Shown piece by piece: positions 8,021 through 18,026 of a stretch of 64,000 bases of DNA. Source of the stretch: PALSA-612 sp963776375 (lineage in GTDB: Bacteria; Actinomycetota; Thermoleophilia; Gaiellales; Gaiellaceae); NCBI GenBank assembly GCA_963776375.1, contig CAVZMF010000005.1:372001-436000 (forward strand), in the 5' to 3' direction. The first letter of the stretch is position 1, and each line of letters starts with the position of its first letter. The notes under the pieces were generated by a model that saw only the letters and a program-made list of their open reading frames with translations, ran no database searches and was not told where the DNA came from. Both the position numbers and the translations under genes were made by a program.

Positions 8021-9414
8021 CCACCACTGCGGCTGTCTCGACCAATGACGACCTCCAGCGCTCTGCGCGGGAGCACCTGTGGATGCACTTCACCCGCATG
8101 GGCAGCTACGCGAGCTCGGACGTGCCGATCATCGTGCGCGGCGACGGGTGCCATCTCGAGGACGCGGCCGGCCGCCGCTACCTCGACGCGCTCGCCGGGC
8201 TCTACTCCGTGAACATCGGCTACGGCTTCGGCCGGGAGATCGGCGAGGCCGCGCTCGAGCAGATGGCCGAGCTGCCCTTCTACTCGACCTGGTCGTACGC
8301 GCACCCCCGGGCCGCCGAGCTGGCCGCGGAGCTGGCCGGGCTCGCGCCCGGAGGCCTGACCCGCTCCTTCTTCGTCTCCGGCGGCTCGGAGGCGGTCGAG
8401 TCGGCCTGGAAGCTCGCGCGGCAGTATTACCAGGCCCGCGACGGGAAGGCCGGCCGCTACAAGGCGATCGCGCGGCGGCTCGCGTACCACGGCACGACGA
8501 TGGGCGCGCTGTCCCTGAACGGCGTCCCGGCGATCCGGCAGCCGTTCGAGCCGCTCGTGCCCGAGGTCCGGCACGTCCACAACACGAACCGCTATCACCG
8601 GCCGCCCGAGGAGACCGAGGAGGAGTTCACGGCCTTCCTCCTCGACGAGCTCGAGCACTCGATCCAGGCCATGGGGCCCGAGACGGTCTGCCTCGTGCAC
8701 ATGGAGCCGGTGCAGTCGACGGGCGGCAGCCTGACGCCGCCGGCAGGCTACTTCCAGGGCGTCCGTGAGCTCTGCGACCGGTACGACATCCTGCTCTCGG
8801 CCGACGAGGTGATCACCGGCTTCGGCCGGCTCGGGCACTGGTTCGGATCGGAGCGGTACGACATCAGGCCCGACCTCGTCACGTGTGCGAAGGGCCTGTC
8901 GTCGTCGTACGCGTCGATCGGGGCCGTGATCACGACCGACCGCGTCTTCGAGCCGTTCCTCGGCGACCGCACGATGTTCTCGCACGGGCTCACCTTCGGC
9001 GGCCACCCCGTGGGCTGTGTGGTGGCGCTGCGGAACATCGAGATCATGAAGCGTGAGCGGATGCTCGAGGGCGTGCTCGAGTACGAGGACGCGTTCCGGC
9101 GCACGCTCGAGCAGTTGCTCGACCTCCCCATCGTCGGGGACCTCCGCGGGGCCGGGTTCTTCTACTCCCTCGAGCTGGTGAAGGACAGGGAGACGCGGGA
9201 GACCTTCGATCGGGAGGAGTCGGAGTGGCTGCTCCGCGGCTTCCTGTCCAGGCGGCTGTTCGAGCGCGGCCTGATCTGCCGGGCCGACGACCGCGGCGAG
9301 CCGGTGATCCAGCTCTCGCCGCCGCTCGTGGCCAGACAGGCCGAGTTCGATGAGATCGTGCGCATCCTCGGCGAGGTCCTCACCGAGGCGTGGGACGAGC
9401 TGCTCCGGCGGTAG
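8017..9414 (+). CDS. Class III aminotransferase (putrescine or beta-alanine:pyruvate type)
   Basis: 465 residues. ATG 8017 overlaps the potC stop and is preceded by GGAAAGGAAG. This is a PLP fold-type I omega-aminotransferase: SFFVSGGSEAVESAWKLARQ, HMEPVQSTGGSLTPP, the PLP-contacting Asp in SADEVITGFGRLGHWFG and the Schiff-base Lys in VTCAKGLSSSYASIGAVI. It probably moves the amino group of a diamine or omega-amino acid to pyruvate, giving an aminoaldehyde or semialdehyde. In a polyamine operon, a putrescine:pyruvate activity is favoured over beta-alanine, but the sequence alone does not decide. Its end overlaps the next start by 25 bases. Confidence 0.9.
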   Translation: MTTTAAVSTNDDLQRSAREHLWMHFTRMGSYASSDVPIIVRGDGCHLEDAAGRRYLDALAGLYSVNIGYGFGREIGEAALEQMAELPFYSTWSYAHPRAAELAAELAGLAPGGLTRSFFVSGGSEAVESAWKLARQYYQARDGKAGRYKAIARRLAYHGTTMGALSLNGVPAIRQPFEPLVPEVRHVHNTNRYHRPPEETEEEFTAFLLDELEHSIQAMGPETVCLVHMEPVQSTGGSLTPPAGYFQGVRELCDRYDILLSADEVITGFGRLGHWFGSERYDIRPDLVTCAKGLSSSYASIGAVITTDRVFEPFLGDRTMFSHGLTFGGHPVGCVVALRNIEIMKRERMLEGVLEYEDAFRRTLEQLLDLPIVGDLRGAGFFYSLELVKDRETRETFDREESEWLLRGFLSRRLFERGLICRADDRGEPVIQLSPPLVARQAEFDEIVRILGEVLTEAWDELLRR

Positions 9415-10787
9415 CGCCCGGGGACAGCCCCGCCTGGTGGCTCGACGAGGCGCCGCCCGATCCGCCTGCGCCGTCGCTCGACGGCGACGTCGACGCCGAC
9501 GTCGCGATCGTCGGCGGCGGCTACACGGGCCTCTGGACGGCGCTGGCGCTGAAGGAGCGCGAGCCGGCGCTCGACGTCTGCGTGCTCGAGGCCGAGTTCT
9601 GCGGCTTCGGGCCGAGCGGGAGGAACGGCGGCTTCCTGGAGAGCTACTGGCCGGCGCTCGACCGACTGCGCTCCCGGCTCGGGGACGAGGGCGCCGTCGA
9701 GGCGGCGCGCGCGTCTGTGGGCGTCTTCGCCGCCGCGCGGGCGCTCGGCGAGGACGTGTGGTTGCGGGAGTCGGGCATGCTCATGGTCTCGGCCGGACCG
9801 TCCCAGGACGCCGCGGTCGACCAGGCGGTGGCGACGGCCGCGGCGCTCGGCGTGCCGGACGAGGCGGTGCCGCTCTCCGCGAAGGAGGTGGCGGCGCGCT
9901 GCGCGTCGCCCGCGTTCCGGCGTGGAGTGCTGTTCCCCTCGGCGGGCACGGTGCAGCCGGCGCGGCTCGTGCGGGCGCTGCGGCGCGCGGCCGTGCGCTG
10001 CGGCGTGCGGGTGCACGAGGGGACCCGGGCGACCCGGATGGCCGACAGTGTCGTGGAGACGCGTGGCGGACGCGTGCGCGCGAGAGACGTGGTCGTCGCG
10101 ACGAATGCCTGGATGACGGGCTGGCCGCCGGTCTCGCGGCGGTTGACGAACTTCGGCAGCTACGTCGTCCTGACCGAGCCGGTGCCGGAGCTCCTCGCCG
10201 GGATCGGCTGGACCGGCGGCGAGGCGATCGTGGACGGCCGGATGTTCCTGCATTACTTCCGCACGACCGCCGACGGGCGCGTGCTGATGGGCTCGGCCTC
10301 GGGGCCGATCGGCTTCGGCGGCCGCGTCGACCGGAGGTTCACGCACGACCGGACGACAGTGACCAGGGCGGAAGGCGGCCTGCGCCGGCTGCTCCCGGGG
10401 CTGGCCGCGGCCCGGATCGAGCGGGCCTGGGGCGGGCCGATCGACGTCTCGGCCGACCACGTGCCGTTCTTCGGCACCGTCCCGGGCGGGCGTGTCCATT
10501 TCGGCGCCGGCTACTCGGGGAACGGCGTCGGCCCGAGCTGGCTCGGCGGGCAGATCCTCGCCTCGCTCGTCCTCGGCTCGGACGACGAGTGGTCGCGCTC
10601 GCCGCTGGTCACGCGGCGCGTGCCCTCGGTGCCGCCCGAGCCCGTGCGCCGGCTCGGCGGCGGGCTCGTCCGCTGGGGGATCCTCTCCGTGGAAGACGCC
10701 GAGGACGCGGGTCGCGCTCCGCCCCCCGGCGCGCGCCTCGCGGCGTCGCTCCCGCGGCGCCTCGGCCTGCGCGTGGGGACGCGCTAG
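9390..10787 (+). CDS. FAD-dependent amine oxidoreductase (DAO family, PuuB/OrdL-like)
   Basis: 465 residues from GTG 9390. The dinucleotide motif VAIVGGGYTGLWTALALKE, the conserved GPSGRNGGFLESYW (PuuB-type GRNGG) and a C-terminal FAD motif around HFGAGYSGNGVGPSWLGGQI place it with gamma-glutamylputrescine oxidase-like members of the D-amino-acid oxidase family. It likely oxidises an amine to an aldehyde with release of ammonia and peroxide. No PuuA or PuuD gene is visible in this window, so the exact substrate is open. Its stop codon shares the CTAG with the stop of the convergent ROK gene. Confidence 0.85.
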   Translation: MGRAAPAVAPGDSPAWWLDEAPPDPPAPSLDGDVDADVAIVGGGYTGLWTALALKEREPALDVCVLEAEFCGFGPSGRNGGFLESYWPALDRLRSRLGDEGAVEAARASVGVFAAARALGEDVWLRESGMLMVSAGPSQDAAVDQAVATAAALGVPDEAVPLSAKEVAARCASPAFRRGVLFPSAGTVQPARLVRALRRAAVRCGVRVHEGTRATRMADSVVETRGGRVRARDVVVATNAWMTGWPPVSRRLTNFGSYVVLTEPVPELLAGIGWTGGEAIVDGRMFLHYFRTTADGRVLMGSASGPIGFGGRVDRRFTHDRTTVTRAEGGLRRLLPGLAAARIERAWGGPIDVSADHVPFFGTVPGGRVHFGAGYSGNGVGPSWLGGQILASLVLGSDDEWSRSPLVTRRVPSVPPEPVRRLGGGLVRWGILSVEDAEDAGRAPPPGARLAASLPRRLGLRVGTR

Positions 10788-11975
10788 GTCGCGGCTGCCT
10801 GCGCCCTGCTGCGGTTCGTGAACACGTTGTCGAGCGCGGCCTGACGGCCGATGGCCAGGGCGCCTGTGAGCACTGCCGCCTCGCCGAGGCTCGAGACCTC
10901 GACGCGCGGCGGATACGGAAGCCAGTCCGCGAGCAGCGAGCGCACCGGGCCGAGCAGCAGGTCGCCGTTCGCGCCCAGGCCGCCGCCGAGCACGACGAGC
11001 TCGACGTCCGCCACCGCGGCGAGCGCGCTGACGTGCAGCGCGATCCGGCGCGCGATCTCGTCGACCACCGCCCGCGCGGGCTCGGCGCCGCCCCGCGCGG
11101 CCGTGAAGATCGCCCGCGCGTCGAACGGCGGAGTCAGGACCGAGGACGGGTGCTCGGCGGCCAGCCGGGCGGCCAGCTCGGACACGCCGGGTGCAGACGG
11201 GTCGACGACCTGGCCGAGCCCGACGAGCGCGTAGTCGACCTCTCCCGCGGCGCCGTGATAGCCGCGATGGAGCTCGCCGCGGAGGATCAGGCCGGAGCCG
11301 AGGCCCGTCCCCACGGAGAGGAACGCGAAGTCGTCGACGCCGCGCGCGACGCCGCGCCAGTGCTCGCCGAGCGCCGCGAGGTTGATGTCGTTCTCGAGCG
11401 TGACCGGGCAGGCCGAGCCGCGCGCTCGAGCTCGCCGCCGAAGCGCGCGCCCGTCGAGGCCGGCGAAGTGCGTCACGCGCGGATCGCGCCCGTCTGCGCG
11501 TCGACCACGCCGGGGACGCCGACGACCGCGCCGTCGATCGAGCCGCCTCGAGCCCGGTCGCCGCCGTCGAGCAGCGCTGCGGAGCGAGCGAGGCGATCGT
11601 GTCGAGCGCGGCCGCGGCCGGCGGCCGCGGGAGCTCGACGTCCTGCCGCGCGCGGATCTCGCCGCGGAGATCGCAGATCGCGCCGCGGAGGAACCGGGCG
11701 CCGAGATCGAGGCCGAGCACGAGCGCCGCGTCGGGAACGGGCTCGAAGAAGACGGCGCCGTAGCTCGGCCCGCCCGGCTCGTGCTCGCGCCTCGCGCACG
11801 AGGCCGGCCTCGAGCAGCGACTGGAGGGCCAGCGAGACGGTGGGCTTGGAGATGCCCGACCCGGCGCGAGATCTCGGCCCGCGAGATCGGCGCGCCGGCG
11901 CGAATCGCCTCGAGCACCGTGCGCTCGTTGAGGTCCTTGAGCAGCGGCGGCGTCGCGCCGGTGCACTCGTGCCAT
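10784..11975 (-). pseudogene. ROK family transcriptional regulator (NagC/Mlc/XylR-like), frameshifted
   Basis: Reading from about 11975, pieces in different frames are LLKDLNERTVLEAIRAGAPI and SRAEISR (N-terminal winged helix), PDAALVLGLDLGARFLRGAI (sugar-kinase-like phosphate loop), AVVGVPGVVDAQTGAIRA, PVTLENDINLAALGEHW and SVGTGLGSGLILRGELHRG followed by YHGAAGEV (ROK signature), then an intact C-terminus to TAG at 10784. The 1-base changes cluster at 11410-11900 and look like sequence errors. The protein should repress the divergent sugar operon until a sugar or sugar phosphate binds. Confidence 0.82.
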
Positions 11976-12104
11976 CTGGTAAGGAAGATTAACGTGAACC
12001 GTCCGGAAAGCCTGGCTTGACAGCGTTGCCCGACGCGTCGTATCCAGTCGTCGTTCGGAAAGTTAACTAACGTTTACCGACTCAGCACGGACGAGGAGGG
12101 CGTG
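11976..12104 (+). promoter_or_regulatory. Promoter and candidate ROK operators of the sugar operon
   Basis: TTGACA at 12017-12022 and TATCCA at 12041-12046 with an 18-base spacer make a good sigma-70-like promoter toward the + strand. It is flanked by a direct repeat GGAARRTTAAC, at 11984-11994 (GGAAGATTAAC) and 12057-12067 (GGAAAGTTAAC), the second continuing into TAACGTTTACC. Placement upstream of -35 and downstream of -10 suits repression by the divergent ROK protein. Ribosome site GAGGAGGG at 12093-12100 precedes ATG 12105. Confidence 0.55.
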
Positions 12105-13463
12105 ATGAGACGCGTGACGGCTCATCGCGGCATGCGTCGCGACGCGTCGTCGCGCGTCGTTCGCAGCTGGCCGTCGCCGCGAGCCGACGACAGCCGCGGC
12201 ACCGTGCCGGCAGCCGACGCAACGCTGACGATCTGGGTCGGCTGGAGCGCCGGCCGCGAGCTCGACGTCGTTGAAGAAGGTCGATCGCGGAGTACGACGC
12301 GCAAGCATCCCGAGCGTGACCGTCGACGTCTCGGCGGCATCGACGACGACAAGATCGTCGCCGCGATCCGCTCCGGCGACGCACCCGACATCGTCAGTCG
12401 TTCAAGTCGTACGAACGTCGGCAACTACTGCTCGTCCGGGCGGCTGGATCGACCTGGCGCCGTACCTGAAGCAGCGACCACATCGACGTCAACGATTTCC
12501 CGGCCGCGGCGCGGTACTACACGCAGTACAGGGGCAAGCGCTGCGCGCTGCCGCTGCTCGCCGACGTGGCGGGCCTCTACTACAACAAGGTGCTGTTCAA
12601 GAAGGCGGGCATCAAGCGGCCCGCCGAGGACGATGCTCGGAGCTGACCGCCGACGCGAAGAAGCTGACGCAGCAAGAACAGGACGGCTCGCTGAAGGTCG
12701 TCGGCTTCGACTCGTACATGCGGCTTCTACGACGGTACAGCGTCGAGCGGATGGGAGCCGATGTTCGGCGGCAAGTGGACACGACGCGAACGGGCAAGTC
12801 GATCCTGGCCAAGGATCCGGCGCTGGGCGAAGATGCTGCGCGTGGCAGAAGAGCCTGGTCGACTTCTACGGCTACGACAAGCTCGTCCGCTTCCAGGACG
12901 GCCTCGGCGACGAGTACTCCGCGTCGAACGCCTTCGAGGTGGGCAAGCTGGCGATGAACCTCGACGGCGAATGGCGCGTCGCGTTCATCAAGGCCGAGCA
13001 CCCCGACTCAGTACGGCACGGCGCCGATGCCCGTCGACGAGCGCATCCGGAGCTCTACGGCTCGAGCGTCATGAACGGCAGCGATCGCCGGGATTCCGAG
13101 GACGGCGGCGCACAAGGACGAGCGTGGAAGCTCGCTCCAGCTACCTGACGACCTCGAGCCACGCGCTCGCCGGGATGGCGAACGGGCTCGGGAACGTCCC
13201 GACCACGACCGCGCTCGCTGCACTCGCCGAGCTGAAGCTCGACAAGCGCTTCGACGTGTTCCTGAAGGTCTACGCCAACCCGCGCTCGTCGACGGTACGG
13301 ATCACGGCCGTGGGGCGTCGCCTACCAGAACCTGTTCACGAGCTTCATCACGAAGTGGCAGGCCGGTCACGTCAAGGACCTGCGGGCCGGCCTGCGTGAC
13401 GTCGACAAGCAGATCGACGCCCAGCTGGAACACGCAGGGCGGGGGAGGCCCGCCGTGAGATGA
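12105..13463 (+). pseudogene. Sugar ABC transporter substrate-binding protein 1, frameshifted
   Basis: Family 1 extracellular solute-binding protein. Recoverable blocks in order: LTIWVGWSA, DDKIVAAIRSGDAPDIVS, the region GWIDLAPYLKQ, LPLLADVAGLYYNKVLFKKA, ELTADAKKLTQQEQDGSLKV, QKSLVDFYGYDKLVRFQDGL, SNAFEVGKLAMNLDGEWRVA, YLTTSSHALAGMANGLGNVP and FDVFLKVYANPRSSTV. ATG 12105 (GTG 12102 also in frame) to TGA 13461-13463. Roughly one indel per 60-120 bases interrupts it, yet the amino acids between are well conserved, so error is likelier than decay. It is a close paralogue of the next gene. Confidence 0.8.
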
Positions 13464-13490
13464 TCTCGTCCGCCCACAGGGAGGAGAGCG

Positions 13491-14841
13491 ATGATCAGAC
13501 GTCTGACGGCAGCAGCGGTCGTCGTGAACGGCGCTGGCGCTCGCGGCCGGAGTCGCCGGAGCCGTCAAGACTCGGCGCCGAGGAAGAAGCCGACCGAGCT
13601 CACGATCTGGGTCGGCTGGAGCGCCGCACCACGAGTTCGGCGTCTTCAAGCAACTGATCGACGAGTACAACGAAGACGCACCCGAGCGTGCAGGTCAACG
13701 TCGTCAGCGACATCAAAGACGACAAGATCATCGCGGCGATCCGCAGCGGGAACGTGCCCGACGTCGTCAGCTCGTTCGCGTCGTCGAACGTAGGCAGCTA
13801 CTGGCTCGAGGCGGCTGGATCAACCTCGGGCCGCTACCTCAAGCAGGCAAGATCAACGTCAACGATCGTTCCCGCCGGCGCCGAGTACTACACGCAGTAC
13901 AAGGGCGTGCGCTGCGCGCTGCCGCTGCTGGCCGACGACTTCGGTCTCTACTACAACAAGACGCTGTTCAAGCAGGCCGGGATCAACGCGCCGCCGCAGA
14001 CGTTCTCGGAGCTGACCGCCGACGCAAGAAGCTGACCGTGCGCAACACGCGACGGCTCGTTCAAGGTCGTCGGCTACGACCCGGTCTCGCCTTCTACGAG
14101 AACGCCGCCGAAGTCGCTCTACGCCGCCGTTCGGCGCGCAAGTACATCGACGCGAAGCGGACACTCGATCCTGCTCCAAGGACCCGGGCTGGACGAAGTT
14201 CCTCACGTGGCAGAAGAGCCTCGATCGACTGGTACGGCTACGACAAGCTCGTCACGGTTCCAGGCCGGCGCTCGGCCAGGAGTTCTCCGGCGTCGAACGC
14301 CTTCGAGACCGGCAAGCTCGCGATGAAGATCGACGGTGAGTGGCGCGTCGCGTTCATCAAGGACGAGCATCCGAGCCTGAACTACGGGACGGCGCCGATG
14401 CCCGTCGACGACGCCCATCCGGAGCTGTACGGCGGCGGGCTACATCAACGGGACGATCATCGGCATCCCGAAGGGCGTCTCCGCACCGGACCGAGGCGTG
14501 GGACGCTCGTCAAGTACCTGACGACGAACACGCACTTCGCTGGCGCAGTTCTCGAACGGGATCCGCAACGTGCCGTCGACGACGGCGGCGGTGAACTCGC
14601 CCGAGATCAAGCCCGGACGCGCACTTCGCGACGTTCCTGAAGATCTTCGCGAACCCGCACTCGGCGACGACGCCGATCACTGCGCGTCGGGCGGGGCCTA
14701 CCACGGACCTGATCCAGAGCTTCGTCGGCAAGTGGCAGGCCGGGCAACGTGCAAGGACCTCCAGGCGGGCCTGAACGAAGCTCGACAAGCAGATCGACGC
14801 CCAGCTCGCACAGGCCAAGGGCGGCGGCGGCGCTGCCGTGA
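13491..14841 (+). pseudogene. Sugar ABC transporter substrate-binding protein 2, frameshifted paralogue
   Basis: Starts at ATG 13491 after GGAGGAGAG-like ribosome sequence. The blocks KKPTELTIWVGWSA, VQVNVVSDIKDDKIIAAIRS, PDVVSSFASSNVGSYWLEA, LPLLADDFGLYYNKTLFKQA, NAFETGKLAMKIDGEWRVAF and IKDEHPSLNYGTAPMPVDDA repeat, block for block, those of the preceding gene at roughly 60-70% identity by eye. It ends with a Gly/Ala-rich tail; the probable stop TGA 14839-14841 overlaps the permease GTG. A tandem duplication may broaden ligand range, or one copy may be redundant. Confidence 0.78.
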
Positions 14842-15864
14842 GCCACGCCGACCGCGGACGCCGGGCGCCGGCACGGTCCCGGCCGTGCCGGCGCTCGACC
14901 GCCGGCGCGCGCAAGCGGAAGGCCGTCTGGCGCCGGCGCCGGCTCGTGCTGCTGTTCATGAGCCCGTGGATCCTCGGGCTTCTCGATCTTCTTCGGCTAC
15001 CCGCTCGTGTTCAGCGCCTACCTCTCGTTCACGCACTACGACCTGCTCTCGCCGCCGCGCTGGATCGGGCTCGGCGAACTACGAGTACCTGTTCAACAGC
15101 GACCAGCAGATCTGGCCGGCGGTCAAGAACACGCTCTGGATGATCGCTGATCGCCGTGCCGCTGAAGGTGCTCTTCGCGTTCGGCGTCGCGCTGATGCTC
15201 GCGCGCGCGCGGCGCGGCGTCGGCGTCTTCCGCACCGATCTTCTACCTGCCGGCGCTGGCGCCGCCCGTCGCCGCGACGCTCGGCTTCGTCTACATCCTC
15301 AACCCGGCGACCGGGCCGGTGAACATCGCTGCTCGGCGCAGCTCGGCATCGAGGGGCCGCTCTGGTTCCAGTCGCCCGACTGGGCGAAGCCGTCGCTCGT
15401 GCTGCTCGGCCTCTGGGGCATCGGCAACATGATGATCATCTTCCTCGCGGCCGTCCTCGACGTGCCGCAGGCACCTGTACGAGTCGGCCGAGCTCGACGG
15501 CGCCGGGCGCGCTGCGGCGGCTGCGCTACGTCACGCTGCCGACGATCAGCCCGGTGATCCTGTTCGCGGTCGTCATCGGCGTGATCGAGGGCCTCCAGTA
15601 CTTCACGCAGGCGTACGTGGCCGCGAACATCGCCGTCCGGCCAGGCCTCGCAGGCCGGCGACACGACGCAGCAACCTCGGCTACCCGGAGCGACTCGACG
15701 CTCTTCTACCCGGTGCTGCTGTACCAGCACGGCTTCCGCGTACTTCCAGATGGGCTACGCGTCGGCGATGGCGATGGTGCTGCTCGCCGTCTCGCTCGCG
15801 GTCACGCTCGTGATCCTGCTTCAACTCGCGCACGCTGCGTGCACTACCAGGCGGGCCGCAGTGA
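14838..15864 (+). pseudogene. Sugar ABC transporter permease (MalF/UgpA type), frameshifted
   Basis: GTG 14838. N-terminal basic segment RKRKAVWRRRRLVLLFMSPW leads into helix 1; then, across frames, YPLVFSAYLSFTHYDLLSPP, VPLKVLFAFGVALMLARARR, FYLPALAPPVAATLGFVYIL followed by NPATGPVN (typical of the family), GLWGIGNMMIIFLAAVLDVP, the EAA loop YESAELDGAGALRRLRYVTL, and YASAMAMVLLAVSLAVTLVI. TGA 15862-15864 overlaps the next GTG. One membrane half of the importer. Confidence 0.8.
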
Positions 15865-16764
15865 CGCGCGGCCGCGCGTCGCCGACGCGCCGCTCGTCCG
15901 GCGGCAGCCGCCGGCGCGCGGTGCGCCGGCGCCGGCTGCTCGTCTCGGTCGCGAACCACAGCCTGCTGATCGTCGTCGCGATCGCTGTTCCTCGCGCCGT
16001 TCGTCTTCATCGCTGCTGACGTCGCTGATGACGAACGAGCCAGGCGCTCTCGTCCGACCTCTGGCCGCACCCGTTCCGCTGGCGCAACTTCGTCGACGTC
16101 TTCACGCCAGGCGCCGATCTGGCGCTGGGCGCTGAACACGCTGCATGTACTCGGGCCTCGCGACGCTCGGCCTGCTCGTCTCGAGCATCCCGGTCGCGTA
16201 CGCGCTCTCGCGGCTGCGCTGGCGCGGGCGCGACGCCGCCTTCGTGGTCGTGCTGATCGCGCTGATGCTGCCGCCGCAGGTGTCGGTCGTGCCGCTCTAC
16301 GTGATGTGGGCCAAGCGGCTCTCGGCACTTCGTCGGCACGCTCTGGCCGCTGATCATCCCGAACTGGCTCGGCGACGCGTTCTCGATCTTCCTGCTGCGC
16401 CAGTTCTTCCTGACGATCCCGGAGGAGTACCTCGACGCCGCGCGCGTCGACGGCTGCGGCGAGCTCCGCCTCCTCGACCACGGTCGTCGTGCGGCTCGCG
16501 AAGCCGGCGATCGCCGCCGTGGCGCTGTTCTCGTTCCTCTACACGTTCAACGACTTCTTCCTGCCGCTCCTGTACGACGAGCGAGAACCCGCGACAACTG
16601 GGTGCTGTCGATCGGCCTCGTCCGAGTTCCGCTCGCTGCGCCAGGTGCAGTGGAACCTGACGATGGCCGCGACGCTGCTCGTGATGGCGCCGGTGATCAT
16701 CGTCTTCTTCCTCGCGCAGAAGGCGTTCGTCGAGGGCGTGACGCTGACGGGGGTGAAGGGATGA
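15861..16764 (+). pseudogene. Sugar ABC transporter permease (MalG/UgpE type), frameshifted
   Basis: GTG 15861 in a GTGA overlap. After an Arg-rich N-terminus come SVANHSLLIVVAIAV, MYSGLATLGLLVSSIPVAYA, LSRLRWRGRDAAFVVVLIAL, MLPPQVSVVPLYVMWAKRL (the canonical MLPPQV..P.Y segment), a FLLRQFFLTIPEEYLDAARV-type EAA loop, FSFLYTFNDFFLPLLY and QVQWNLTMAATLLVMAPVII. TGA 16762-16764 overlaps the next ATG. Several single-base indels between 15990 and 16620. Confidence 0.8.
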
Positions 16765-18026
16765 AGCATCGCCGTCATCGGCGCGCGGCTCGACCTACAC
16801 GCCCGAGCTCGTGTCGGGGCTCTCGCGAGCGCGACGAGCTCGACTCGCTCGTCGCTGCACGACATCGACGCGGAGCGGCTGCGAGGTCGTCGGCGGCCTG
16901 GCCGCGCCGCATGCTCGAGCGGCAGGGCTACGGCGGCGCGCTCGACGCTCACCGACGACCTCGACCGTGCGCTCGACGGCGCCGACTTCGTGCTCGTCCA
17001 GATCCGCGTCGGCGGCCAGGCGGCGCGGCTCGCGCGACGAGACGCTGCCGCTCGCCTGCGGCTGCATCGGCCAGGAGACGACCGGCGCCGGCGGCCTCGC
17101 CAAGGCGCTGCGGACGGTGCCGGTCGTCCTCGAGATCGCCGAGCGCGTCCGCGAGCTGGCGGCGCCCGACGCCTGGATCGTCGACTTCACGAACCCGGTC
17201 GGGATCGTCACGCGCGCACTCCTCGACGCACGGCCATCGCGCCGTCGGGCTCTGCAACGTCGCGATCACGCTTCCAGCGCCGCTGCGCGCAGGCTGCTCG
17301 GCGTCGAGCCCGACCGCGTCGTCGTCGACCAGGTCGGCCTCAACCACCTGACCTGGGTGCGGGCCGTGCGCCTCGACGGCGCGACGTGCTGCCCGAGCTG
17401 CTCGCCGAGCACGGCGACGCGATCGCGGCCGAGGTCGGGCTGCCGCGCGCGGCTGCTGCGACGAGCTCGGCGCGGTGCCCTCCTACTACCTCCGCTACTT
17501 CTACGCGCACGACGAGGTCTCGCGCGAGCAGCTCGACGGCGACGCCGCGCGCCGCAGCGGTGGCCGCAGATCGAGCGCGAGCTGCTCGAGCTCTACCGCG
17601 ACCCGGCGCTGACCGAGAAGCCGGCGCTGCTCGAGCAGCGCGGCGGCGCGTACTACAGCGAGGCGGCCACCGGGCTCGTCGCCTCGCTCGTCTCCGGACG
17701 ACGGCGCAGTGCACGAGGTGGACATGCGCAACGGCGGCGACGCTGGCCGGGCTCGCCGCCGACGACGTCGTCGAGGTGCCGGCGCGCGTCGGCGCAGGAC
17801 GGGCCGGAGCCGCTCGAGCAGGCGCCGCTCGCGCCCGAGCTGCTCGGCGCTCGTCCAGCACGTCGCCGCGTACGAGCGGCTCGCGGCGCGAGGCGGCGCT
17901 CGACGCGCGACGCCGGTCGACGCGATCGCAAGGCCTTGCTCGCCCACCCGCTCGATCGGCCAGTAGGCGCAGACCGAGGAGCTGTTCGAGCGCATGTTCG
18001 CGAGCGTGCTAGAGGCGGCGCGATGA
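16761..18026 (+). pseudogene. Glycoside hydrolase family 4 (6-phospho-glycosidase-like), frameshifted
   Basis: ATG 16761. Family 4 hydrolases use NAD+ and Mn2+ to cleave alpha- or beta-6-phosphoglycosides by oxidation-elimination. Visible: a start MK-IAVIGA-type Rossmann motif (frame-broken), STYTPELVSG-like segment, DDLDRALDGADFVLVQIRVG, GCIGQETTGAGGLAKALRTV, DAWIVDFTNPVGIVTRALLD, the metal-binding Cys in GLCNVAI and His in QVGLNHLTWVRAV, then EKPALLEQRGGAYYSEAATG. The family call is strong; the exact sugar is not given by sequence. It follows the importer directly and precedes a sugar kinase. Confidence 0.8.

Noticed and set aside
9162..11975. 937-codon minus-strand and 880-codon plus-strand open frames
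   Set aside because: Mostly shadows of the amine oxidase and ROK genes; only a short part of the minus frame contains true ROK sequence.
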